From RGIG7179 sp051893555 (GTDB taxonomy: Bacteria > Bacillota > Clostridia > Peptostreptococcales > Anaerovoracaceae), in the NCBI GenBank assembly GCA_051893555.1, contig JBJFHL010000086.1, forward strand, positions 1 to 64,000: a stretch of DNA of 64,000 nt. Direction: 5' to 3'. Each line of letters begins with the position of its first letter. Position 1 is the stretch's first letter. Both the position numbers and the translations under genes were made by a program. Positions 24,697-32,507 of the stretch are shown one piece after another. The notes under the pieces are model-generated. The model was not told the origin of the DNA. It did no database searches and worked only from the letters and a program-made list of their open reading frames with translations.

Positions 24697-26082
24697 TTAT
24701 TTCGTCCCGTACTTCTCTGCCAGGATCCGTGCCACCAGCACGCCGCTGGCCGAGGCCTGGGACAGGGAGTGGGTCACGCCGGAGCCGTCGCCGATGGCGT
24801 ACAGACCCTTCACTGCCGTTTCCATGTGTTCATCCACTTCCACCTTCATGTTGTAGAACTTGACTTCCACACCATAGAGCAGTGTGTCTTCATTGGCCGT
24901 GCCCGGCGCAATCTTATCCAGGGCGTAGATCATCTCGATGATGTCATCCAGCTGCCGCTTCGGAATCACCAGAGAAAGGTCGCCGGCCGTGGCTTTCAGA
25001 GTCGGCCGGGTAAAGCATTTTTCCATGCGCCGCTCGCTGGAGCGACGTCCTTTCACCAGATCCCCGAACCGCTGCAGCAGAACGCCGCCGCCCAGCATGT
25101 TGGACAGGCGGGCGATGGATTCGCCGTACTCGTTGCTGTCCTCGAACGGCTCGGTAAAGGTGTTGGATACCAGCAGGGCGAAGTTGGTGTTTTCCGTCCG
25201 CAGCGCCGGATCCGCATAGCTGTGGCCGTTGACGGTGACAATGCCGTTGGTATTTTCAGCTACCACTTCCCCGTATGGATTCATGCAGAAGGTCCGCACC
25301 AGGTCGTTGTATTTTTCCGTCTGATAGACGAACTTGCTCTCATAGACCTGATCGGTGATATGTGCGAAAATCTCCGCAGGAAGTTCCACACGGACGCCGA
25401 TGTCCACCCGGTTCTTTTTCTGCTTTATGCCCAGATGATCGCAGACGCTGCCCATCCATTTGGAGCCGGACCGGCCGGTGGCCAGCACCAGATCCCGGCA
25501 GGCAAACTGCTCACCCCGGTCCGTGGTTACAAGGAAAGTACCGTCTTCCTGCTGTTCCACCGTTTCCAGGGTGGTGTGGAACCGGCATTCCACCGTATTC
25601 CTGATATAGTCGTAAATACGGCCCAGAATCTCCACATTCCGGTCCGTTCCCAGATGGCGCACCTTGGCCTCCAGCAGATGAAGGTCGTAATGGAGCGCCT
25701 GAGTTTTCAGTTCCTTATTGGTGCTGTAGAGCTTCGCCTCGCTGCCGCCGAATCCGCAAAGCACATCGTCCACATATTCCATCAGCTCCATGGCTTTTTC
25801 CACGCCCACATACTTATGGAGATCGCCGCCGAACTGGGTGGTGATGTTATACTTGCCGTCAGACAGGGTCCCGGCTCCGCCGTAGCCGTTCATAATGTGG
25901 CATGGCCTGCATTTGATGCAGGTGGGTGTTACACCCTTCTTGATGGGACAGAGACGCTTCTCCAGCGGCGCACCTTTCTCCACCATGAGAATCTCCGCCT
26001 TACAGCCGGCCTTCGTCAGTTCATATGCCATGAACACGCCGCCGGCGCCGGCGCCCGCAATGATGATGTCGTATGTTTTCAT
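24697..26082 (-). CDS. NAD(P)/FAD-dependent dehydrogenase
   Basis: 461 residues with an N-terminal FAD-binding Rossmann motif (IIIAGAGAGGVFMAYELTKAG), a cysteine-rich loop (CPIKKGVTPTCIKCRPCHI, then NGYGGAGTLSDGK) and a C-terminal FAD motif (GLYAIGDGSGVTHSLSQASASG). The pattern resembles FAD-dependent proteins annotated as FAD-utilizing dehydrogenases. The three or four clustered Cys residues may bind metal or Fe-S. The substrate is unknown. The ATG at 26082 has AAGGAGAAAG upstream; further in-frame codons upstream are arginine-rich and unlikely. Monocistronic, with its own terminator. Confidence 0.85.
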   Translation of the reverse strand: MKTYDIIIAGAGAGGVFMAYELTKAGCKAEILMVEKGAPLEKRLCPIKKGVTPTCIKCRPCHIMNGYGGAGTLSDGKYNITTQFGGDLHKYVGVEKAMELMEYVDDVLCGFGGSEAKLYSTNKELKTQALHYDLHLLEAKVRHLGTDRNVEILGRIYDYIRNTVECRFHTTLETVEQQEDGTFLVTTDRGEQFACRDLVLATGRSGSKWMGSVCDHLGIKQKKNRVDIGVRVELPAEIFAHITDQVYESKFVYQTEKYNDLVRTFCMNPYGEVVAENTNGIVTVNGHSYADPALRTENTNFALLVSNTFTEPFEDSNEYGESIARLSNMLGGGVLLQRFGDLVKGRRSSERRMEKCFTRPTLKATAGDLSLVIPKRQLDDIIEMIYALDKIAPGTANEDTLLYGVEVKFYNMKVEVDEHMETAVKGLYAIGDGSGVTHSLSQASASGVLVARILAEKYGTK

Positions 26083-26149
26083 ATACTTTCTCCTTCTTTT
26101 GCGGCTGCGGCCCCTCCCATCTTCCGCCTGCCACGGTTCACCCATGCAA

Positions 26150-26188
26150 TAACACAATAAATCCCGGGAAAGTGTGCTCTCCCGGGAT
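26150..26188 (-). terminator. intrinsic terminator of the DUF1292 gene
   Basis: Stem ATCCCGGGA (26161-26169) / TCCCGGGAT (26180-26188), then TTTATTGTGTTATT on the minus strand. Confidence 0.75.
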
Positions 26189-26215
26189 CCTGATTTCAGA
26201 TGATCTGTAGATTTT

Positions 26216-26491
26216 CTACTCTTCTTCCATCATAATCTTGTCGAACTCAGCGACAACCGCTTCAAACTCTGCATCATCTTCGATGTCAACCAGTTCGAAT
26301 TCATCTTCGCCGACTTCCTGGTAGCCGTAGATGTAAACATCATCGGTTCCGTCATCCGGGATCAGGGCGATGTATTCCTTACCGTTGTAGTCGAACACAC
26401 CCATGATCTCACATTCCACTTCAGCACCATCGTCAAATTCCAGCGTGATGACTTCAGTTTCTTCTACTTCAATGTTTCTTTCGTCAGCCAT
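26216..26491 (-). CDS. DUF1292-family acidic protein
   Basis: A 91-residue, strongly acidic protein. The core (ITLEFDDGAEVECEIMGVFDYNGKEYIALIPDD, then EFELVDIEDDAEFEAVVAEF) is the DUF1292/YrzB pattern found across Firmicutes. Function is unknown. In many clostridia it lies near the Holliday-junction resolvase YqgF and alanyl-tRNA synthetase genes, which are not in this window. The start follows GGAGG, 7 nt upstream. Confidence 0.9.
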   Translation of the reverse strand: MADERNIEVEETEVITLEFDDGAEVECEIMGVFDYNGKEYIALIPDDGTDDVYIYGYQEVGEDEFELVDIEDDAEFEAVVAEFDKIMMEEE

Positions 26492-26586
26492 AATGTTCCT
26501 CCATGTATAATTTACAAAAAATTAAGCTCTCACTTATTTCCGGGCGTTTTGCCCACATCCACTATACCACAAGTATCCGATGGTTT

Positions 26587-28410
26587 TCAACTAAAATATT
26601 CCAAAATCGCCTTTGCATTTTGTTCAGAAATTCCCGGTACCTCCATTAGCTTTTCCAGACTTGCGTTTTTTATGTCCTCCACCGTCTGAAAATGTGAAAG
26701 CAGCGCATTTCTTTTGACCGGCCCGATACCGTGGATGTTATCCAGCACAGAGCGAATGGAGTTCTTGTTATGGAGACTCCGGTGGTAGTCGATGGCAAAC
26801 CGGTGGACTTCCTCCTGGATCGTGCCGCAGTAATGAAAGAGCAGCGGGTGTTCACTGAGCAAAATCTCATCGCCCCGGCCGTTGACCAGTGCCCGGGTTC
26901 TGTGGCTGTCGTCTTTGGCCATGCCCAGCACCGGAATGGATATTTTCATGGCAATCAGCACTTTCTCCGCCGCCGTTACCTGGCCCTGTCCGCCGTCCAT
27001 GAGAATCACATCCGGCAGCGTCTTAAATCCCGGATCCCCTGCTTCTGCCCGTTTGAACCGGCGAAACAACATTTCCTGCAGGCTGCCGTAATCGTTGGGC
27101 CCCTCGATGGTTTTAATCTTAAACCTGCGGTAATCCTTCCGCACCGGCTTCAGGTTCTGAAAGACCACCATGGCCCCCACCGTATCCACGCCGTTGGTGT
27201 TGGAAATGTCGTAAGACTCGATCCGGTATGCATCCTTATGGAATCCCAGCAGGCTTTCCAGTTCCCGGACCAGCGCCTGATTCCGCTCCTCGCCGGACTT
27301 CAGTTTCTCTTCCAGATTTTTCGTCATTTCCACCGTATCCCGCTGAGCCAGATTCAGCAGAGCCTTTTTATCTCCCCGCTGCGGTACGAAAATGCGGACC
27401 TTGCGTCCTTCTCCCTGGGATTCCAGAAAGGCTTCAATCAGTTCCGCTTCTTTCAGGGGCTGCTGCACCAGAATCTCTCCCGGCACCACGGCCCACTGGC
27501 TGTAATACTGTTTGATGAAGCCGCCGATCAGGCTGTCGTAGTCATCATCGGCACCGTCCTGCATGGCGAAGGTTTCCCGGCCCGACAGCTTGCCGTCACG
27601 CACCGTAAAGAGAACCACAGACTGGGTCTGCCCGGCACGCACCGGCAACACCACATCCAGATCCTTTCCATTTACCATGGTCACCCGCTGTACCTCGCCA
27701 ATGGATTTCGCTGCCGTGATATAGTCCCGATACACTGCCGCTTCTTCATACTGCATGGCTTCCGAGCAGGCCATCATCTTTTCCGTCAGATAATCGATCA
27801 GCTTCTTCTGGTGACCGGCGAGAAATTCCACCGCCGCATCGATATATTCCCCATATTCCTCCCGGGAAACCTGGCCGGTACAGACTCCAAGGCACTCCTG
27901 AATATGGTAGTTGAGACATGGCCTGTGCCCCTCCGGAAACCTGGACGCCGAACAGCGCTTGAGGGTGTAGATTTTGTTCAGAAGATCGATGATCTGATTG
28001 ACTGCCCCGGCATCGCTGTAGGGTCCGAAATACTTGTCGCCGTCTCTGGCGATGAGCCGGGTCTTGAGAATGCGGGGATAGTCCTCGGACAGGGTCACTT
28101 TGATGTAGGGATAGGTTTTGTCGTCCCGGAGCAAAACATTATATTTCGGCGCGTATTTTTTAATCAGGTTGCATTCGAGAATCAGCGCCTCCATCTCTGT
28201 CTGGCAGGTGATGTACTCGAATTCGGCGATATGGGACACCATGGCCCGCACCTTTGGAGTCTGGTTGGCGGGACTCTGGAAATACTGACGGACCCGGTTT
28301 TTCAGGGAAATGGCTTTTCCCACATAGATGACCTGGCCCAGCTTGTCTTTATGAAGATAGACCCCCGGTGAATCGGGCAGCTTCTTCAGGTTTTCCTTGA
28401 TATCAAACAT
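26587..28410 (-). CDS. uvrC: excinuclease ABC subunit C
   Basis: 607 residues, the usual length. The N-terminal GIY-YIG nuclease domain (SPGVYLHKDKLGQVIYVGKAISLKNRV) makes the 3' incision in nucleotide excision repair. Then come a Cys-containing region (about 155-180), the UVR motif (about 200-235, LIDYLTEKMMACSEAMQYEEAAVYRD) and the RNase H-like 5' nuclease domain with SYDISNTNG and DVILMDGGQGQV. A helix-hairpin-helix pair (IHGIGPVKRNALLSHF, VPGISEQNAKAILEYF) ends the protein. Its start codon shares one base with the stop of the upstream carboxypeptidase gene (TGATG), so the two are translationally coupled. Confidence 0.97.
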   Translation of the reverse strand: MFDIKENLKKLPDSPGVYLHKDKLGQVIYVGKAISLKNRVRQYFQSPANQTPKVRAMVSHIAEFEYITCQTEMEALILECNLIKKYAPKYNVLLRDDKTYPYIKVTLSEDYPRILKTRLIARDGDKYFGPYSDAGAVNQIIDLLNKIYTLKRCSASRFPEGHRPCLNYHIQECLGVCTGQVSREEYGEYIDAAVEFLAGHQKKLIDYLTEKMMACSEAMQYEEAAVYRDYITAAKSIGEVQRVTMVNGKDLDVVLPVRAGQTQSVVLFTVRDGKLSGRETFAMQDGADDDYDSLIGGFIKQYYSQWAVVPGEILVQQPLKEAELIEAFLESQGEGRKVRIFVPQRGDKKALLNLAQRDTVEMTKNLEEKLKSGEERNQALVRELESLLGFHKDAYRIESYDISNTNGVDTVGAMVVFQNLKPVRKDYRRFKIKTIEGPNDYGSLQEMLFRRFKRAEAGDPGFKTLPDVILMDGGQGQVTAAEKVLIAMKISIPVLGMAKDDSHRTRALVNGRGDEILLSEHPLLFHYCGTIQEEVHRFAIDYHRSLHNKNSIRSVLDNIHGIGPVKRNALLSHFQTVEDIKNASLEKLMEVPGISEQNAKAILEYFS

Positions 28411-29792
28411 CAGTACGGCCAGCCTCTCTGTTTCATGCTCTGTTCTCGTTCCAGTTCACGGCGTGCGGCTTCCATGATCCGCTGCTGACGGCGGCGCTTT
28501 TTCTTTTTCATATTGATGGCCCGCAGGGTGAAGATAGCGATGAGGAATACCACCACCAGTGCCAGCACGGTACATATCACAACGGTCTGGAAATTGGTGA
28601 TGCCGAAGCGGGACAGGAACCAGCCTGTCTCCACGTTTTCGGCTGCCAGAAGGTCGATGCTGCGCACCAGCTCATCTGCCAGATAAATCTCCACCGTTCC
28701 GATTTTCTGGTCCTTTTTCACCGGTGCGGTCAGATCCTCTTCATAAACCGCCTGGGTGGTGACCAGGGAGGCAGAGGCGCCTTCCGGCAGATTGATATAG
28801 CCCGGGTCTGCTGCGACACCCTTCACCCGGTTGGTGGCTCCGCCCTTCAGCTTCGCCGCCTCGAATTCCGTTCCTTTTTCGAAGACCACGTATTTGGCCA
28901 CATTTTCCTTGCCGTAGTTGAGCAGCTTGCGGATGTCGGAATACCGCTTTTCCATGGTACTTCCCAGAATGACGGCATAGAGTTCCAGGCCGTCATAGTC
29001 CAGCCCTACAGTCATAGTGGCCACCTGATTTTCCGTGGTGCCCGTCTTGCCGCCGAATACACCCTTGTATTTCTTCACAGTGATGGTTCCCGAAGGAAGC
29101 TGCAAGGTTCCGCCGTCTAAAAACAGATTGCCGTTTTCCAGCTTCCGCTCCTCCGACTTGTTGGTCTTTTCGATGGTATGTTCCAACGTTCCTGCGATTT
29201 TACGCAGAGTTTCGTTTTTAAACGCTTCTTCACTGATCAGGGCGATGTCCCTGGCCGTGGAGCGATGTCCTTCTGCCGCCAGCCCGGACGGGTTGACAAA
29301 ATTGGTATTGGTGCAGCCGATGGCAGCTGCCCGCTGGTTCATCATTTTCGCGAATTTTTCCACGGAACCTGCCGTCTCGATCGCAAGGGCCATGGCCGCA
29401 TCATTGGCCGATTCCAGGAGGGCAGCATACAGCAGATCCTTCACTGTGATCTTTTCCCCTTCCTGCAGGTACATCTTCGACGGGATCACATTGGTGGCTT
29501 CCGCCGTCACTTCCACTTCCTTCTTCAGATCCAGATTTTCGATGGCCAGAAGGCAGGTCATCAGCTTGGTCATGCTGGCGGGATTATATTTCTTGTCCGC
29601 GTTTTTTTCCCAGACCACTTCGCCCGTGGTGGCGCAGTAGACGATGGCGCCCTTCGCCTTGACGGACGGGTCTTTGCTCTCTGCCGCCAGTGCCGTGCTT
29701 CCGGAAATCCAGCCTGCGGAAACCACCGCCTGGGTCAGCAGAATGCTTATCATCAGTATTGTTGTCAGCGTTTGTTTCAGAAATCGTTTCAT
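28410..29792 (-). CDS. D-alanyl-D-alanine carboxypeptidase (PBP5/DacA type)
   Basis: 460 residues. A signal peptide (about 1-37) is followed by a serine-type peptidase S11 domain with all three active-site motifs: Ser73-x-x-Lys76 (SMTK), Ser128-Ala-Asn130 and Lys249-Thr-Gly251. It trims the terminal D-Ala of peptidoglycan stem peptides outside the membrane. A PBP5-type beta domain follows. Instead of the usual C-terminal amphipathic anchor there is a real membrane helix (about 415-440, TVVICTVLALVVVFLIAIF) and then a very basic cytoplasmic tail (NMKKKKRRRQQ). That makes it a two-pass or tail-anchored form, as in DacF-like clostridial proteins. Confidence 0.93.
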   Translation of the reverse strand: MKRFLKQTLTTILMISILLTQAVVSAGWISGSTALAAESKDPSVKAKGAIVYCATTGEVVWEKNADKKYNPASMTKLMTCLLAIENLDLKKEVEVTAEATNVIPSKMYLQEGEKITVKDLLYAALLESANDAAMALAIETAGSVEKFAKMMNQRAAAIGCTNTNFVNPSGLAAEGHRSTARDIALISEEAFKNETLRKIAGTLEHTIEKTNKSEERKLENGNLFLDGGTLQLPSGTITVKKYKGVFGGKTGTTENQVATMTVGLDYDGLELYAVILGSTMEKRYSDIRKLLNYGKENVAKYVVFEKGTEFEAAKLKGGATNRVKGVAADPGYINLPEGASASLVTTQAVYEEDLTAPVKKDQKIGTVEIYLADELVRSIDLLAAENVETGWFLSRFGITNFQTVVICTVLALVVVFLIAIFTLRAINMKKKKRRRQQRIMEAARRELEREQSMKQRGWPY

Positions 29793-29935
29793 TCGAGTCC
29801 ATGTTCCCCTTTATTTTTGAATTTCATACAATTTATATTATACAGGGAAACCGGTTCTTTCGCAAGAGATCCGTTTCATTCGATGGATTTGTGGTATATA
29901 AAAAAAGAATATCTTATATTATTGGAGGCAAAATT

Positions 29936-30541
29936 ATGTACATGACATGTCTGGATCTGGAAGGCGTCCTGGTCCCTGAAATCTGGGTCGCATTCGCAGA
30001 AGAAACCGGAATTCCCGAACTGAAAAAAACCACCCGTGATGAACCGGATTACGACAAGCTGATGAAATATCGGCTGGACATCCTGAAGGAACACGGCCTG
30101 GGCCTGAAAGAAATTCAGGCAACCATCGAAAAAATAGACCCGATGCCGGGCGCAAAGGAATTTCTGGACGAACTTCGATCTTTCACCCAGGTTGTCATTA
30201 TCAGTGATACGTTCACCCAGTTTGCACAGCCGCTGATGAAAAAACTGGGCTGGCCGACTTTGTTCTGCAATGAACTGGTGGTAGCCGAAAACGGAGAAGT
30301 CACCGATTTCAAAATGCGGATCGAAAATTCGAAATACAGCACGGTGAAGGCGCTCCAGTCTGCCGGTGTGGAAACCATCGCCAGCGGCGACAGCTTCAAC
30401 GATCTGGGCATGATCCGTGCCAGCAAGGCCGGTTTCCTGTTCCGCACCACCGATGCCATCAAGGAAGCCAATCCAGATGTTCCGGCACTGGAAACCTACG
30501 ATGAGCTGCTGGCAGCCATTAAAAAGGCCATGGTAGAGTAA
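29936..30541 (+). CDS. thrH: HAD phosphatase ThrH (phosphoserine phosphatase / homoserine phosphotransferase)
   Basis: 201 residues, the length of Pseudomonas ThrH, which it strongly resembles (CLDLEGVLVPEIWVAFAEETGI, TTRDEPDYDKLMK.RLDIL, VVIISDTFTQFAQPLM). The HAD nucleophile motif is the unusual DLEGV; motif II is the Ser/Thr in ISDT, and motif IV is GDSFNDLGMI. ThrH hydrolyses phosphoserine. serC and serA are only 2-4 kb away, so it is the natural candidate for the last step of serine synthesis in this genome. GGAGG lies 7 nt before the ATG at 29936. Its own terminator follows. Confidence 0.93.
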   Translation: MYMTCLDLEGVLVPEIWVAFAEETGIPELKKTTRDEPDYDKLMKYRLDILKEHGLGLKEIQATIEKIDPMPGAKEFLDELRSFTQVVIISDTFTQFAQPLMKKLGWPTLFCNELVVAENGEVTDFKMRIENSKYSTVKALQSAGVETIASGDSFNDLGMIRASKAGFLFRTTDAIKEANPDVPALETYDELLAAIKKAMVE

Positions 30542-30573
30542 CCCGTAAGCACAATTTGAGAATAAGTATGCTG

Positions 30574-30609
30574 CAGCCCGCCGGTCAGATGACCGGTGGG
30601 CTGTTTTTT
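30574..30609 (+). terminator. intrinsic terminator of thrH
   Basis: 14-bp stem (CAGCCCGCCGGTCA / TGACCGGTGGGCTG, one G-T pair) with a 2-nt spacer and six T residues. Confidence 0.9.
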
Positions 30610-30616
30610 CATGCAA

Positions 30617-31933
30617 TCATTTCAATTTATATTTCTTCGCTGTGCCTCTACCGATCACATCAATCAGCCCATTTTCATTCATCTGGCGGGCAAGCAGATA
30701 GGCTCTCGTCTTCTTGATATTCAGCAGTTCCTGCAGATCTTCATCGGTCATTTCACCATACTCTTCCAGATAATCCATTACGGTTTTCATCTGCGGCGTG
30801 ATTCCCGAAAGTACCTTTTCCTTCACCTGCGGTGCGCTTTCAGCAGCAGTACCATTGGCATTCATGTTGGGCAAAACCAGTTTGAATGTGTTGGGGGTAA
30901 CTTCGATACGGGGCTGTGCAGTACAATCTTTATAGAGTGCATAGATTTTTCGGATACCTGTTCCGTAAGATTCAATCAGTCTTAACCGATGGAAGATTTC
31001 GGCAAGCTTGCGATTGCGAGGCTGAGAAATACCGCTGCGGATATCGTCGGCTGACAAACCGGGCAGCAGTCCACCAATCGAAATAAACTCTATGCAGGAA
31101 TCATTGACATTGATAATGATGCTGCCGCTGTAACTGTAGTCACGATGGACAAGTGCATTGAGCAATGCCTCACGCAAAGCGTCTTCGGGATAATCAGAAC
31201 GTTCCATTCTCTCCAAACCCCTGAAAGTGGCAGTGGTACGATTGCAAAGCGTCAGATACGCATAGCTGTCATCCAACTGTTTGAAAATAGAGCCGCCAAA
31301 CTCTTTTGCATCCTTGAAGGTGATATTGTCTGCATCACCAAATACGGCAATTTTCGTGGTGTGCTGGCACTGGTCGGACAAAATCATTGCCAGATTGGTG
31401 TACTGATCGTCGTGAATGTTCCGCAGGCCGAGAGCGATATACTTTTCTTCGGAAAAGTCAACCTTATATCGTATGAACGTGCGCTCTGCTTCCTCAAAAG
31501 TTAATTCCTGCGATGCCGTGCGCATTTCCTCAAATACATCGCCATCGGAATCCTTTATCATTCTGCGAATCTGGTCAGGAGATGCCTGCACACTGGATGC
31601 GCCTTGACGCACATAAACACCGGCAGGCTTCATGCCTTTCGATTTCAGATAGTAAGGCTTATAGCTTCCTTCTCCGACTTCAATCCGGATCACTTTATTA
31701 TCCTGGAGAACGTAGCGCACGAACATGGTAACATCCGGTGCAATCGCATCACGAATGCCGTTGGTCAGGCGGGTGTAAGTTTCATCCACATGATCAATGC
31801 CAATCAGATTGCCCTTATCATCAATGCCAAGGTAGATAATTCCGCCGTCCGTATTGGCAAATGCAATGACTTCCTTGTAAATGTCATCAATCATCTGCGA
31901 TTTAAATTCAATGCGCTCGCTTTCATATTGCAT
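30617..31933 (-). CDS. AlbA_2-domain ATPase-like transcriptional regulator
   Basis: 438 residues. The N-terminal AlbA_2 (Schlafen-type, putative nucleic-acid-binding) domain spans about 1-120, with the opening ERIEFKSQMIDDIYKEVIAFANTDGGIIYLG. A middle GHKL-like ATPase domain (HATPase_c_4) spans about 230-345, with ALREALLNALVHRDYS and YGTGIRKI. A C-terminal winged helix (MTDEDLQELLNIKKTRAYLLARQM) completes it. Such proteins are usually called transcriptional regulators; ligand and targets are unknown. GGAGG lies 8 nt before the ATG at 31933. The promoter at 31963-31990 overlaps AGTGAAAATTC sites, and a unique repeat array lies 180-430 nt upstream. Confidence 0.85.
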   Translation of the reverse strand: MQYESERIEFKSQMIDDIYKEVIAFANTDGGIIYLGIDDKGNLIGIDHVDETYTRLTNGIRDAIAPDVTMFVRYVLQDNKVIRIEVGEGSYKPYYLKSKGMKPAGVYVRQGASSVQASPDQIRRMIKDSDGDVFEEMRTASQELTFEEAERTFIRYKVDFSEEKYIALGLRNIHDDQYTNLAMILSDQCQHTTKIAVFGDADNITFKDAKEFGGSIFKQLDDSYAYLTLCNRTTATFRGLERMERSDYPEDALREALLNALVHRDYSYSGSIIINVNDSCIEFISIGGLLPGLSADDIRSGISQPRNRKLAEIFHRLRLIESYGTGIRKIYALYKDCTAQPRIEVTPNTFKLVLPNMNANGTAAESAPQVKEKVLSGITPQMKTVMDYLEEYGEMTDEDLQELLNIKKTRAYLLARQMNENGLIDVIGRGTAKKYKLK

Positions 31934-31962
31934 ATACAACACCTCCATGCTAACTTGATTCT

Positions 31963-31990
31963 ATTATAAACGAATTTTCACTTTTTTCAA
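31963..31990 (-). promoter_or_regulatory. promoter of the AlbA_2 regulator gene
   Basis: Minus-strand TTGAAA (31985-31990) and TATAAT (31963-31968), 16-bp spacer. The spacer contains AGTGAAAATTC, which recurs just upstream as part of a palindrome, suggesting repression at this promoter. Confidence 0.75.
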
Positions 31991-31998
31991 TAGTATAT

Positions 31999-32012
31999 AG
32001 TGAAAATTCACT
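31999..32012. promoter_or_regulatory. operator-like palindrome AGTGAA-AA-TTCACT
   Basis: A 6-bp inverted repeat with a 2-bp centre, next to the -35 element. A half copy lies inside the promoter spacer (31972-31982), and a wider repeat ATTCAC...GTGAAT follows near 32018-32036. Likely a repressor site, possibly for the regulator itself (inference). Confidence 0.5.
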
Positions 32013-32113
32013 TTTTATTCACTCACTGATGTGAATAAAACAGATATTTTCTAATAACCAATCATGCAATGTTCAAGGAAAGGCGACTACTTTATAATCC
32101 CTTTCCATATGAT

Positions 32114-32367
32114 GTTGTATATAATGCAAAAAACGATTGTCTCATACAACCTCTGAACATTTCAACACGAAAAAACCAGCTTCATGTTGTATGAAATAAG
32201 TAAAACCAAAGATTGATACAACCGAAAATGAAATTTCTTCACATTCGGTTGTATCAATTTCATTTTTCGCAGAAATGATACAACATCATGCAGCAGAACT
32301 GCCCTAATTCCGGCTGCGATTCAGAGGCATGTTGTATGGAAGTACTGATTATCAAAATTCATACAAC
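32114..32367. repeat. array of four inverted-repeat units, GTTGTAT-N23-ATACAAC
   Basis: Units at 32114-32150, 32186-32222, 32248-32284 and 32331-32367. Each is 37 bp with perfect 7-bp inverted ends and exactly 23 bp between them; the 23-bp interiors differ from one another. Gaps between units are 35, 25 and 46 bp. The extended half-site is GTTGTAT(G/C)A in seven of eight copies. The right end of unit 2 and the left end of unit 3 also form a 14-bp hairpin stem (TTGATACAACCGAA / TTCGGTTGTATCAA). A ninth GTTGTAT sits between the ribosome binding site and start codon of the AlbA_2 regulator (31934-31940). It does not match any element I know. Confidence 0.9.
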
Positions 32368-32440
32368 GTTGACGGTAGGCCCCGGCAGTGCTCCCTATGC
32401 ATCTGCAGTTTCTCACTCACTTCAGCGGCACTGCAGTCAG

Positions 32441-32474
32441 AAAAAATGCCTGCACATTTTTCTGCGCAGGCATT
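32441..32474 (-). terminator. intrinsic terminator of serC
   Basis: Stem AATGCCTGC (32445-32453) / GCAGGCATT (32466-32474), followed on the minus strand by six T residues. Confidence 0.9.
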
Positions 32475-32507
32475 GGTGATAAGCATAGTATGTTTTCTGT
32501 TCTATTT

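Larger units (their letters stand above)
31934..32440. other. 500-bp noncoding region between the AlbA_2 regulator and serC
   Basis: No plausible gene is present. Going up from the regulator start: its ribosome binding site and promoter (31963-31990), AGTGAA/TTCACT operator-like repeats (31971-32037), about 75 bp of AT-rich sequence, then the four-unit GTTGTAT/ATACAAC array (32114-32367), then the serC terminator. Confidence 0.75.

Noticed and set aside
24505..26160. 551-codon open frame on the plus strand
   Set aside because: Antisense to the flavoprotein gene and its terminator.
26731..28371. 546-codon open frame on the plus strand
   Set aside because: Antisense to uvrC.
32114..32367. CRISPR array
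   Set aside because: Repeats are only 7 bp, alternate in orientation, and the gaps vary; no cas genes nearby.
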